Source of the DNA: Brevundimonas naejangsanensis DSM 23858
Lineage (GTDB): Bacteria; Pseudomonadota; Alphaproteobacteria; Caulobacterales; Caulobacteraceae
Assembly (NCBI RefSeq): GCF_000421705.1
Contig: NZ_ATXN01000006.1
Location: 1 to 64,000 of the forward strand
Direction: 5' to 3'
DNA length: 64,000 bases
The translations under genes and the position numbers were made by a program. The notes under the pieces were generated by a model, which worked only from the letters and a program-made list of their open reading frames with translations, searched no databases and was not told where the DNA came from. Of the stretch, positions 28,606 to 36,815 are shown in pieces. Numbering within the stretch: position 1 is the first letter of the stretch; every line of letters begins with the position of its first letter.

Positions 28606-28657
28606 GAGATGGGAATCCGCGCCCCCGCTCCCGATGCGAGAGGGATAACTCGCGCAC

Positions 28658-28701
28658 AAAAGAAAAAGGGGCTGCGGGACCATCACGCCCCGCACCCCCT
28701 T
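28658..28701 (-). terminator. Rho-independent terminator of the amino-acid dehydrogenase gene
   Basis: Read on the minus strand, GGGGTGCGGG pairs with CCCGCAGCCCC (one bulged base) and is followed by TTTTTCTTTT. It lies about 60 bases past the dehydrogenase stop and isolates fliF from upstream transcription. Confidence 0.85.
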
Positions 28702-28760
28702 CGGCGCCCCCCGGCGCCCGCCCGCTTCCTAAACGGAGGCAGGCTGTCTGGTTGAAAGCC

Positions 28761-29855
28761 TTAGACCTTCTGGGCCTCGGCCTTCTTGTCGGCGGCGACC
28801 TTGATGCGGGCCTCGGCGATGGTGTCGGCGATCAGGTGGGTCGGCTTGTTCTCGGAAACCGAACGCTCGAGGATTTCCTCGAAGGTCTCCATCAGGCGCG
28901 ACAGCTTGCCTTCGACCCACGAGGCGTCATAGGCGCCGCCGGTCTGACGGGCGTTCATCTCCGAAGCGACGTTGATGATGCCCCCGCCGTTGATGACGTA
29001 GTCAGGCGAATACAGGATGCCGCGCTTGAACAGCTCGTCGCCGATATCGGCGGTGGCCAGCTGGTTGTTGGCGGCGCCGCAGACGGCCTTGACCTTCAGG
29101 CGATCCAGCGTCTGCGGGTTCAGCGTCGCGCCCAGGGCGCACGGGGCGTAGATGTCGGCGGCGACGTCATAGATGGCGTCCGGCGCGACGATCTCGGCGC
29201 TGGTCTTGGCGGCCACGGCTTCCAGGTTGGCCTGGTTGACGTCGGTGATGATCAGCCTGGCGCCGGCCTTGTGCAGCTTCTCGGCCAGATAGGCGCCGAC
29301 GTGGCCCACGCCCTGAATGGCGACGGTCAGGCCGGTCATGTCGTCCTGTTTGAACAGGCGGCGGGCGACGACCATGTTCGAGCGGAACACGCCCTCGGCG
29401 GTGACCGGGCTGGGATCGCCCGAGGCTTCCGGGCCGTCCTTCAGGCCCAGAACGAATTCGGTGACCTTGCGTGCTTCGGCGATGTCCTCGACCGAGGTGC
29501 CGACGTCTTCGGCGGCGTAGTAGTGGCCGCCCAGACCGTTCAGATAGCGGCCGAAGGCGTGGAACAGCTCAGGCGACTTCTGGGTGCGGCTGTCGCCGAT
29601 GATGACCGACTTGCCGCCGCCCATCTCCAGATCGGCGATGGCGTTCTTGTAGCTCATGCCCTTGGACAGGCGCAGCACGTCTTCCAGAGCCTCGGCCGAG
29701 GAAGCGTAGTTCCACATGCGGGTGCCGCCCACGGCCGGACCGCGCGCGGTGGAGTGCACCGCAACAATAGCCTTCAGGCCGGTTTTCTCATCATAGAAGG
29801 CGTGCACGCCTTCATGGTTCGCAAACGAGGGAGATTCAAACAGCGTCGTGCCCAT
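28761..29855 (-). CDS. Leucine/phenylalanine dehydrogenase-type amino-acid dehydrogenase
   Basis: A 364-residue NAD-dependent enzyme of the Glu/Leu/Phe/Val dehydrogenase family that deaminates a branched or aromatic amino acid to its keto acid. GPAVGGTRMWNY and MSYKNAIADLEMGGGKSVI hold the glycine-rich catalytic-Lys region. VAIQGVGHVGAYLAEKLH is the Rossmann dinucleotide fold. The length fits leucine dehydrogenase better than glutamate dehydrogenase (about 450). ATG at 29855 has AGGAAAGG upstream. Monocistronic, with its own terminator. Confidence 0.9.
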   Translation of the reverse strand: MGTTLFESPSFANHEGVHAFYDEKTGLKAIVAVHSTARGPAVGGTRMWNYASSAEALEDVLRLSKGMSYKNAIADLEMGGGKSVIIGDSRTQKSPELFHAFGRYLNGLGGHYYAAEDVGTSVEDIAEARKVTEFVLGLKDGPEASGDPSPVTAEGVFRSNMVVARRLFKQDDMTGLTVAIQGVGHVGAYLAEKLHKAGARLIITDVNQANLEAVAAKTSAEIVAPDAIYDVAADIYAPCALGATLNPQTLDRLKVKAVCGAANNQLATADIGDELFKRGILYSPDYVINGGGIINVASEMNARQTGGAYDASWVEGKLSRLMETFEEILERSVSENKPTHLIADTIAEARIKVAADKKAEAQKV

Positions 29856-29991
29856 GACAGGCCTTTCCTGGGGTATTTTTTGTGCGCATGGACATACGCG
29901 CCCCCTGCCCAAACGGCAAGCATCACCGTGCAGCCGCCGCTGGTTCCGGGCCGACTGCGGCTTGAGGCCTGATTTACCGCAGATTTTGCGT

Positions 29992-31035
29992 TCAGCGCGC
30001 CTTGGGATCGGCCCGCAGCGCCGGCAGGACCGCGGGTGCCCCGGACGGCAGGGGCCGCGCCGGGTCGCGCAGCCAGGCCTCGACGTCGGCGAAGACGGCT
30101 TCAGCCTGCAGGTCCCGGTTCAGGATATGCCAGCCGTCGGCATAGTAGCCCGTCGTCAGATTCGCCCGCTCGCCCGCCTGCTCCAGGGCGCGGCGCATCG
30201 GCCGCTTGGTGATGATCTGGTCGTGGGCGCCGTACAGCAGCAGGGTCGGCTTTTCGACGCGGCCGAGGCGCAGGGTCGCCGTCTCCATCAAGTCGACCAG
30301 GCCGTACAGGGAATCGAACCGGGTCGACAGGATCGATAAGGGATCGCGGCCGTTGCGGATCAGCTCCAGCGTATTGTCCGAGGCGCGGATGTCGCGCACG
30401 GCGAACGACGGCGGCTCGACCCGCTTGGCCCCCATCAGGCGAGCGGCGGCCCACAGCCCGGCGCGATTGAAGGCGCTCTGGCTGGACCAGCCCCAGACGC
30501 CGGGCGCCAGCAGCACCACCCGGTCGGCGTCAGGGGGAGTGTCCGAGCCGAAGGCGGCGATGGCGGACGATCCGCCCATGCTCTCGCCCGCCACCACGAT
30601 CAGGGCGTCCGGCCTTTGCGCGCGGACCAGGGCGACGATGGTGCGCAGGTCCTGGCTGGTTAGGCTCTCGGCCGCAAACTCGCCCCGTCCGGGCGCCAGG
30701 CCGAAGCCGCGCTGGTCATAGGCCCAGGTCTCGATGCCCCGTGTCGTCCACCACGGCCCGGCGAAGCGGAAGGAGGCGTAGTGGTCGTTGAACCCGTGCA
30801 AGGCGACGATGACGGCCCACGGCGCCTGCTCCTGCGGGCTCCAGCGCAGATAGGGCAGCCGCGCTCCGTCCTGCACCACAAAGGCGCCGCGCCCCAGGGT
30901 TCCTTTCTCGACGCGCGGACCGGTGAAGCCTGAGGGCGGCGTCAGGGGCGGCTGGACGTAAGGCGTGGCGCAGCCTGCGAGACTGAGGGATAGGGCTGCA
31001 AGGGCTACCGCCCATCCACTCCGCCTAGTCTTCAC
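29992..31035 (-). CDS. Alpha/beta-hydrolase lipoprotein (lysophospholipase-like)
   Basis: A 347-residue lipoprotein (lipobox LAGC, Cys22) of the serine aminopeptidase S33/monoacylglycerol lipase-like group. ALHGFNDHYASFRFAG holds the oxyanion loop, GESMGGS the nucleophile Ser, LLYGAHDQI the Asp region, and DGWHILNRD the catalytic His. The exact lipid or ester substrate is unknown. The start is GTG, overlapping the stop of the uracil-DNA glycosylase-like gene (GTGA) with GGAG upstream. Confidence 0.85.
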   Translation of the reverse strand: MKTRRSGWAVALAALSLSLAGCATPYVQPPLTPPSGFTGPRVEKGTLGRGAFVVQDGARLPYLRWSPQEQAPWAVIVALHGFNDHYASFRFAGPWWTTRGIETWAYDQRGFGLAPGRGEFAAESLTSQDLRTIVALVRAQRPDALIVVAGESMGGSSAIAAFGSDTPPDADRVVLLAPGVWGWSSQSAFNRAGLWAAARLMGAKRVEPPSFAVRDIRASDNTLELIRNGRDPLSILSTRFDSLYGLVDLMETATLRLGRVEKPTLLLYGAHDQIITKRPMRRALEQAGERANLTTGYYADGWHILNRDLQAEAVFADVEAWLRDPARPLPSGAPAVLPALRADPKAR

Positions 31036-31649
31036 GCCAATATCTCCGCTGTCCTCTGGCGAAGGTAGGGCAGAACCTCGGCCTCGAACCAGGGATTCTT
31101 CTTCAACCAGGCCGTATTGCGCCAGGACGGGTGCGGCAGGGGCAGGATATCCGGCGCATAGTCGCGCCAGGCGCGCACCGTCTCGGTCATATTGGTCTTG
31201 ACCCTGTCGCCCAGCGCCCAGGCCTGCGCATAGCCGCCGACCAGCAGGGTCAGCTCGACCTTGGGCAGTTCAGCCAGAAGGCGCGGCCGCCAAAGCTCGG
31301 CGCAGCGGCGCGGCGGCGGATAGTCGCCGCCTTTCGGATCGGTGCCGGGGAAGCAGAAGGCCTGGGCGGCGACGCCGAGGCGCGCGTCGCCGTAGAAGGT
31401 CGCCTCATCCACCCCCATCCAGTCGCGCAGGCGAACGCCGGACGGGTCGGTGAACGGCAGGCCGCTTTCATGCACCCGCCGGCCCGGCGCCTGGCCGCAG
31501 ATCAGCAGGCGGGTTTCCGGCGCGACCATGACCACCGGGCGCGGCGTGTGCGGCAACAGGCCCAGACACGCCCGACAGGCGTGGATTTCGGCCAGGACCG
31601 CGTCGAGCGCAGTCTCCGGGCCGTTTTCTGGATCAGTCGAAGTCGTCAT
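31032..31649 (-). CDS. Uracil-DNA glycosylase-family protein
   Basis: A 205-residue protein of the UDG superfamily. LLICGQAPGRRVHESGLPFT matches motif 1 (with an uncommon R-R-V after GQAPG), and PLPHPSWRN matches motif 2. A Cys pair near the N-terminus (CRACL) recalls the FeS class, but only this pair is evident, so cluster binding is uncertain. It probably removes damaged bases. The start overlaps the DUF3253 gene by 17 bases, and the stop overlaps the next gene by 4. Confidence 0.83.
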   Translation of the reverse strand: MTTSTDPENGPETALDAVLAEIHACRACLGLLPHTPRPVVMVAPETRLLICGQAPGRRVHESGLPFTDPSGVRLRDWMGVDEATFYGDARLGVAAQAFCFPGTDPKGGDYPPPRRCAELWRPRLLAELPKVELTLLVGGYAQAWALGDRVKTNMTETVRAWRDYAPDILPLPHPSWRNTAWLKKNPWFEAEVLPYLRQRTAEILA

Positions 31650-31953
31650 CCGACGCTTCGACCGGCGGCAGAGCCGCGAGGGCTGCGGCCGTCTCGGCCT
31701 CGGTCGGGAGGCGCAGACGGATCACGCCGCGGAAGTTGTTGGGGTCGACGACCTTGCCCTTCTTGGTGATGGTCAGCCTGCCCTGACGCATCAGGCCCAG
31801 CGCCGTGGCCTTCACCTTGGGCAGCATCCGCTGCCACTGTTCGGGCTGCAGTTCCTTGGCCACATCGGCCGGTTCAATGCTCTTGCCGCCGACGTTTTTC
31901 GGATCGGCCTTGGCCAGTTTTTCAAAAATGGCTGCTTCGATTGGATCGCTCAT
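31633..31953 (-). CDS. DUF3253 protein
   Basis: A 106-residue protein with the DUF3253 pattern: DPIEAAIFEKLAKA, GKSIEPADVAKEL, WQRMLPKVKATALGLMRQGR and ITKKGKVVDPNNFRGVIRLR, a small winged-helix-like domain of unknown function. The acidic tail (DDDFD) is variable. The chosen ATG begins where family homology begins. First gene of a three-gene overlapping minus-strand run and divergent from the thioesterase gene. Confidence 0.87.
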   Translation of the reverse strand: MSDPIEAAIFEKLAKADPKNVGGKSIEPADVAKELQPEQWQRMLPKVKATALGLMRQGRLTITKKGKVVDPNNFRGVIRLRLPTEAETAAALAALPPVEASDDDFD

Positions 31954-31999
31954 AGGCGCTATATGCGGCAGCCCGAGTTCAGAAAGAAGGCGTAATCGC

Positions 32000-32437
32000 A
32001 TGGTCGGCAGGATCACCATCACCGAAGGCGAATTCGCCGGCTGGGAAACCTATGAGGTGACGCACAGCACCTTTGATTCGACCGTCGGCCCCTTCTATCG
32101 CCGGCCCGACCCTGACGGCTCGATGCGCTGCGCCTTCCGGGCCGAGCAGAAGCACATGAATTTCGGCGGGCGGATGCACGGCGGCTGCCTGATGACCTTC
32201 GCCGACATCGCCATGTTCCAGATCGCCTATCAGGAGATGGAGGGGGCTTCGGGCGTGACGGTGCAGCTGGATTCCACCTTTATCGACGGCGCCTATGTCG
32301 GCGAACTGATCGAAGCGACGGGCCAGGTGACCAAGGCGGGCAAGAGCCTGATCTTCGTGCGCGGCCAGATCGTCACCGGCGAGCGGCTGCTGATGACCTT
32401 CTCGGGCGTGATCCGGAAGTTCACGCCGCGCGATTGA
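32000..32437 (+). CDS. PaaI-type hotdog thioesterase
   Basis: A 145-residue hotdog-fold enzyme. NFGGRMHGGCLMTFADIAM contains the HGG-containing catalytic helix typical of the PaaI/4HBT group, and GELIEATGQVTKAGKSLIFV is the conserved strand pair. It likely hydrolyses an acyl-CoA thioester; the acyl group is unknown. ATG at 32000 has AGAAGG upstream. It runs convergently into the DUF1275 gene with a 17-base overlap. Confidence 0.87.
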   Translation: MVGRITITEGEFAGWETYEVTHSTFDSTVGPFYRRPDPDGSMRCAFRAEQKHMNFGGRMHGGCLMTFADIAMFQIAYQEMEGASGVTVQLDSTFIDGAYVGELIEATGQVTKAGKSLIFVRGQIVTGERLLMTFSGVIRKFTPRD

Positions 32438-33059
32438 ATCGCACGCCTAGCGCCAGTGTCATGGCGACGGCAGCGGCCGGCCACAGAGCGTCCAGTCCCA
32501 AACGGCCATAGACCACGGCGCCCAGCAGCGCGCCGCCGACCAGCCCGGCCCACAGCACCATATAGGGCCGGAACGCCCAGGGATCGCCGCCCCGCACCGC
32601 CGCCGCCAGGGCGTGGCCGGTCTTGACGAGCGTTCCCGTCATATAGGTCAGGCTGACCCCGACCTCGCCGTCGCGCAGGAAGACCGAGTTCTCGACGGCC
32701 ATCGCCATGACCATCAGGCCGATGGCCACAGGCGCGATCCCCGCCCCCGCCGCCACGGCGGCTCCGCCCAGCAGGAAGGCCTCGACCGCCAGCACCCGGC
32801 TGCGCGACCGCGCGCCCTCGCCGCCCGCGACCAAGGCGCCGAGCATGGCGCCCAGCACGAACAGCGCCAGCACCCCGGCCACCGCGCCCGTCGCCTGCCA
32901 CCGCCCCTCGGCCAGGCTGACGGCCAAGCGGGTGCTGTTGCCGCTCATGAAGGAGACGAACACCCCGCCCAGGTGCAGGAAGCCCAGGCTGTCGACATAG
33001 CCCGCCAGGGCCGCCAGCAGCAGAGCCAGCCAGCGATCCGACCGCGTCAGAGTGCGCAA
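32421..33059 (-). CDS. DUF1275 (YoaK-family) membrane protein
   Basis: A 212-residue inner-membrane protein with about six hydrophobic helices. AALAGYVDSLGFLHLGGVFV and MSGNSTRLAV are the family signature, and YMTGTLVKTG the later one. Function is unknown, with a transport-like topology. The 3' end overlaps the convergent thioesterase gene. It lies just downstream of the glutathione transferase gene (33067-33684) on the same strand. Confidence 0.88.
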   Translation of the reverse strand: MRTLTRSDRWLALLLAALAGYVDSLGFLHLGGVFVSFMSGNSTRLAVSLAEGRWQATGAVAGVLALFVLGAMLGALVAGGEGARSRSRVLAVEAFLLGGAAVAAGAGIAPVAIGLMVMAMAVENSVFLRDGEVGVSLTYMTGTLVKTGHALAAAVRGGDPWAFRPYMVLWAGLVGGALLGAVVYGRLGLDALWPAAAVAMTLALGVRFNRAA

Positions 33060-33066
33060 GGCAGGC

Positions 33067-33684
33067 TCACATCCCCGCCGCCGCCGCCGGACGGGCGCGG
33101 CACGCCTCCAGCCAGCGGGCCAGATGGGTCAGTTCCTCTGGCGGGCGGCATTTGACCAGCCGTGCGAAATCCAGGCCCACGGCCCCGACGATGTCGGCGA
33201 TGGTGAAGCGGTCGGCGGCGATGAACTCATGATCCGCCAGATGCCGGTCCAGCGTCTTCATGAAGCGTTCGGCGCCCAGGCGGTTGTATTCGGCGACCTG
33301 GGGCTGGGGCGCCTCAAGCGCGGCCAGGGCCGGATGGGTGAAGCGCACGTTCAGCATCATCGGATTGGCCAGATACATCTCGCACCGGCGCATCCACATC
33401 TCGATGATCGCCTGCTCCTTCGGATCGCGGCCGAACAGGTTCGGCTCGGGGTGCAGCGCCTCCAGATAGCGGCAGATGGCGATGGATTCGGTCAGGCAGG
33501 TCCCGTCGTCCAGTTCCAGCGCCGGAACGTGCGGCACGCCGAACTTGGCGCGATAGGCCGGTGTGCGGTGCTCGCCCGCCAGAAGCTCGATCTCGACCAG
33601 TTCGACGTCGGTCACGCCCTTCTCGGCCATGACCCAACGGACGCGGCGCGGATTGGGCGCGCGGCGGCTTTCATAGAGCTTCAT
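33067..33684 (-). CDS. Glutathione S-transferase
   Basis: A 205-residue GST. The N-terminal thioredoxin-like domain has KLYESRRAPNPRRVRWVMAE and the glutathione-binding VPHVPALELDDGTCLTESIA (cis-Pro and Ser-Ile pair); the C-terminal helical domain has DRFTIADIVGAV with its N-capping box. The class and electrophile are not evident. It lies downstream of the nucleoside transporter gene. Confidence 0.92.
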   Translation of the reverse strand: MKLYESRRAPNPRRVRWVMAEKGVTDVELVEIELLAGEHRTPAYRAKFGVPHVPALELDDGTCLTESIAICRYLEALHPEPNLFGRDPKEQAIIEMWMRRCEMYLANPMMLNVRFTHPALAALEAPQPQVAEYNRLGAERFMKTLDRHLADHEFIAADRFTIADIVGAVGLDFARLVKCRPPEELTHLARWLEACRARPAAAAGM

Positions 33685-33718
33685 CAGAGGGTCCCTTCGG
33701 CTGCCCTCGGAAACGCTA

Positions 33719-34990
33719 CTAGGCGAAGACGGCGGCGGGCAAGGCCCCGACGATGCAGGCGGTCATCAGGGTCGCCAGAAAGCCGGCGAACAGCGCCTTC
33801 CACACCAGGCCCAGCACCTCCTCGCGACGCTCGGGCATCAGCACCGACAGGCCGGTGACGGTGATGCCGACCGAGCCGATGTTGGCGAAACCGCACAGGG
33901 CATAGGTCATCAGCATGCGGGTGCGCTCGCTCATCTCGGCGGCTGGGACCTTGCCCAGCTCGATGAAGGCGACGAACTCGGTCAGGGTCAGCTTGACCCC
34001 CAGCAGCCAGCCCGCCTTCTGGGCGTCGGCCCATTCCACGCCGGTCAGCCAGGCTACCGGAGCGAACAGCCAGCCCAGGATGCGCTCGACCGTCAGCGGA
34101 TCTCCGGCGATGACGAAGCCGCCCAGAATGATGTTGGCCAGCGCCACCAGGGCCACGAAGACGATCAGCACGGCCGAGATGTTCAGCACCACCATCAGGC
34201 CGTCGGACGTGCCCTTGACGATGGCGTCGACGGCGCTGTCGTACTTCAGCGCCGAGTTGTAGTCGGCCACCGCCCCGCCCTCGCCGGGCTTCTCCGGGAT
34301 GATGACGCGCGCCAGCATGACCCCGGCCGGAGCCGAGACGATGGACGCGACCAGGACGTGGCCCGCCGCATTGCTGAGCACCGGCGACAGGATGGTCGCA
34401 TAGGCCACCATGGTCGAACCGGCGACAGTGGCCAGACCCACCACCATCATCAGAAAGACTTCCGAACGGGTCAGCTTGTCCAGATAGGCGCGGATGACGA
34501 TGGGGCTTTCGATCATGCCCAGAAAGACGTTGGCCGCCACCGCCAGCGCCGAGGCGCCGCCCAGCCCCATGGTCCGCTGGAACAGGAAGCCGAAGCCCAG
34601 GGTGATCCACTTCAGGATCTTCCAGTGCCACAACAGGGCCGACAGGGCCGAGATCACCAGGATCAGGGGCAGCACCTTGAAGGCGAAGGTGAACAGGGCG
34701 CTCTCGTTGGCCACGGCGTAGGGCTGATCCCCGCCCGCCAGGAAGCCGAAGACGAACTTGGTGCCCTCCTCGGTCGCCAGCTCCAGCCCCTTTACGGCAT
34801 TGTTGATGCCGTCCAGCACCACCTGCGAGCCGGGAATGGCGAAAGTCGCCAGCACCAGAGCCGCCTGCACCAGCACCGCCCCGATCGCCAGCCGCCACGG
34901 AAAGGCGCGGCGGTTCTCGGAGATCGCCCAACAGACGGCGACAATGACGACCAGCCCGAACAGGCTCTGGAGGTTCAGAAGGCTGAACAT
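33719..34990 (-). CDS. Concentrative nucleoside transporter (NupC family)
   Basis: A 423-residue inner-membrane transporter that takes up nucleosides with protons or sodium. It has about ten hydrophobic helices. GLGGASALAVAANVFLGMIE is the signature around the substrate site, and CGFANIGSVGITVTGL the C-terminal one. The length is typical of bacterial CNTs. Single gene between ilvE and the glutathione transferase gene. Confidence 0.94.
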   Translation of the reverse strand: MFSLLNLQSLFGLVVIVAVCWAISENRRAFPWRLAIGAVLVQAALVLATFAIPGSQVVLDGINNAVKGLELATEEGTKFVFGFLAGGDQPYAVANESALFTFAFKVLPLILVISALSALLWHWKILKWITLGFGFLFQRTMGLGGASALAVAANVFLGMIESPIVIRAYLDKLTRSEVFLMMVVGLATVAGSTMVAYATILSPVLSNAAGHVLVASIVSAPAGVMLARVIIPEKPGEGGAVADYNSALKYDSAVDAIVKGTSDGLMVVLNISAVLIVFVALVALANIILGGFVIAGDPLTVERILGWLFAPVAWLTGVEWADAQKAGWLLGVKLTLTEFVAFIELGKVPAAEMSERTRMLMTYALCGFANIGSVGITVTGLSVLMPERREEVLGLVWKALFAGFLATLMTACIVGALPAAVFA

Positions 34991-35081
34991 GAAACAAGCG
35001 GCTCCGCGACCGGCGCTATGGGAGCCGGCTTCTTAAGTTGCGCATCAACGCCAGCAGAAGGCCGCTGGCAAGGGGAGACTT

Positions 35082-35103
35082 CCCTTCTCCCGATGGGAGA
35101 GGG
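35082..35103. repeat. Short CCCTTCTCCC hairpin repeat downstream of ilvE
   Basis: CCCTTCTCCC (35082-35091) and GGGAGAGGG (35095-35103) form a hairpin with a GAT loop, 3 bases from the ilvE stop codon. It resembles the arms of the larger palindromic elements in this window and may act as a terminator. Confidence 0.5.
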
Positions 35104-35106
35104 CGA

Positions 35107-35985
35107 CTAGAGCGTTCCGCGCACCAGCTTGCCGTAATCGTCCATCAGGCTGAGCGACAGGTCGCCCGGCGTGAAGCGATAGTCGCCGACCTGGCCCACC
35201 GGCGTCACCTCTGCGGCCGAGCCGGTCAGGAAGCATTCGGAGAAGTCAGCCAGTTCTTCCGGCAGGATGTCGCGCACGACGACTTCGACGCCGCGCGCCT
35301 CGGCCATCTCGATGACGGTCTGCCGGGTGATGCCGTCCAGGATGTGGTCCACGCGCGGGGTGTGCAGAACGCCGTCCCTGACGAAGAAGACGTTGGCGCC
35401 GGTCGCCTCGGCCACATAACCGCGCCAGTCCAGCATCAGGGCGTCGTTGAAGCCGCGCTTTTCCGCCGCCGTCTTGGACATGGTGCAGATCATGTACAGC
35501 CCCGCCGCCTTGGCCGTGGACGGGGCCGTCGCGGGGTCGGGACGACGCCATTTGGCCCACTCCAGCGCAATGCCCTTCTTCTTGACCTCGGGGTCGAAAT
35601 AGCTGGGCCATTCCCAGGCGGCGATGGCCAGGTGAACCTTGCTGTTCAGCGACGAGACGCTCAGCTGTTCGGCGCCCAGGTAGGCGACAGGCCGGATATA
35701 GCAGTCGATCAGGCCGTTGCGGACGCAGGTTTCCTTGCAGGCGGCGTCGATCTCGGCCACGCTATAGGGAATCTCGAAGTCGAGCAGTTCGGCAGAGCGC
35801 TTCAGGCGCTGGCTGTGGGCTGTGAGCTTGAAGATTTCACCGCCATACATACGCTCACCCTCGAACATCGACGAGCCGTAGTGAAGGCCATGGGTCAGGA
35901 CGTGCGTTTTCGCTTCCCGCCAGGGGACGAAGTCGCCGTCAAACCAGATCCAGCCGTCACGATCGTCGAAAGGAACGAAGGCCAT
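35107..35985 (-). CDS. ilvE: Branched-chain amino-acid aminotransferase
   Basis: A 292-residue class IV PLP aminotransferase that performs the last step of Ile, Leu and Val synthesis. GLHYGSSMFEGERMYGG holds the N-terminal signature, VKKKGIALEWAKWRR the probable region near the PLP Lys, and YVAEATGANVFFVRDG plus LDGITRQTVIEMA the class IV signature. ATG at 35985 has AGGAG upstream. It diverges from the OmpR-type gene. Confidence 0.95.
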   Translation of the reverse strand: MAFVPFDDRDGWIWFDGDFVPWREAKTHVLTHGLHYGSSMFEGERMYGGEIFKLTAHSQRLKRSAELLDFEIPYSVAEIDAACKETCVRNGLIDCYIRPVAYLGAEQLSVSSLNSKVHLAIAAWEWPSYFDPEVKKKGIALEWAKWRRPDPATAPSTAKAAGLYMICTMSKTAAEKRGFNDALMLDWRGYVAEATGANVFFVRDGVLHTPRVDHILDGITRQTVIEMAEARGVEVVVRDILPEELADFSECFLTGSAAEVTPVGQVGDYRFTPGDLSLSLMDDYGKLVRGTL

Positions 35986-36067
35986 TGAAGTACGTCTCCT
36001 GCGCAACGATCTCGGTTAGACGCCTGCCGCAACCCAGCGTCAACGGCGCCTCGCAGGGAGAATGGCG

Positions 36068-36805
36068 ATGAGCATGGTCGAGCCGCGCGCCAACGGCCGT
36101 TCCGGTCCCGTCGCCCCGGCCGGCAGCGGACGGCACATCCTTGTCGTCGACGACGACGACCGCATCCGCGAACTGCTCAAGGAGTTCCTGAGCCGCGAGG
36201 GCTATCGCGTCACCGGCGCCGCCCACGCGGGCGCCGCGCGTCGCATGGTCGAACTGATCGAGTTCGACCTGATCGTGCTGGACGTGATGATGCCGGGCGA
36301 GAGCGGCTTCGACCTGACGACCTGGATCCGCAGCCAGGCGGCGCTGTCCAAGACGCCAGTGCTGCTGCTGACGGCCAAGGGCGACCCGGACGACCGGATC
36401 GAGGGCCTGTCGCGCGGGGCCGACGACTATATGTCCAAGCCCTTCGATCCGCGCGAACTGGCGCTGCGGATCGAGGCCATCCTGCGCCGCACCGGCGGCA
36501 AGCTGATGACGCCCAGAGAGATCCACATGGGCCCCGCCGTCTTCGACATGGAGCGTCTGGAACTGACGCGCGACGGCGCCCTGCAGCGCCTGACCGAGGC
36601 CGAGGCGCAACTGCTCAAGACCCTGGCCATCCACGCCCATTCGCCGGTCGAGCGCATGACCCTGTCGCCCGACACCGCCGATGTGACCGGCCGCGCCGTC
36701 GACGTGCAGGTCACCCGCCTGCGCCGCAAGCTGGAGGCGGACCCCAAGAACCCGCGCTACCTCCAGACCGTGCGCGGCATCGGCTATATGCTGGCCCCGG
36801 ACTGA
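36068..36805 (+). CDS. OmpR-family response regulator
   Basis: A 245-residue two-component regulator. The receiver has VVDDDDRIREL and phospho-acceptor Asp72 in LIVLDVMMPGESG; the C-terminal winged helix (VDVQVTRLRRKLEADPKNPR, VRGIGYML) binds DNA. It is followed after 10 bases by its sensor kinase. The pair resembles PetR/PetP-type systems seen near ilvE in some alphaproteobacteria, but the signal and targets are not known. ATG at 36068 is preferred over 36062 because AGGGAG is then 7 bases upstream. Confidence 0.92.
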   Translation: MSMVEPRANGRSGPVAPAGSGRHILVVDDDDRIRELLKEFLSREGYRVTGAAHAGAARRMVELIEFDLIVLDVMMPGESGFDLTTWIRSQAALSKTPVLLLTAKGDPDDRIEGLSRGADDYMSKPFDPRELALRIEAILRRTGGKLMTPREIHMGPAVFDMERLELTRDGALQRLTEAEAQLLKTLAIHAHSPVERMTLSPDTADVTGRAVDVQVTRLRRKLEADPKNPRYLQTVRGIGYMLAPD

Positions 36806-36815
36806 GGCGACGCCG

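Noticed and set aside
33684..34997. A 437-codon frame overlapping the nucleoside transporter gene
   Set aside because: Same strand, other frame, Gly/Arg-rich composition with no motif; the transporter frame has clear family signatures.
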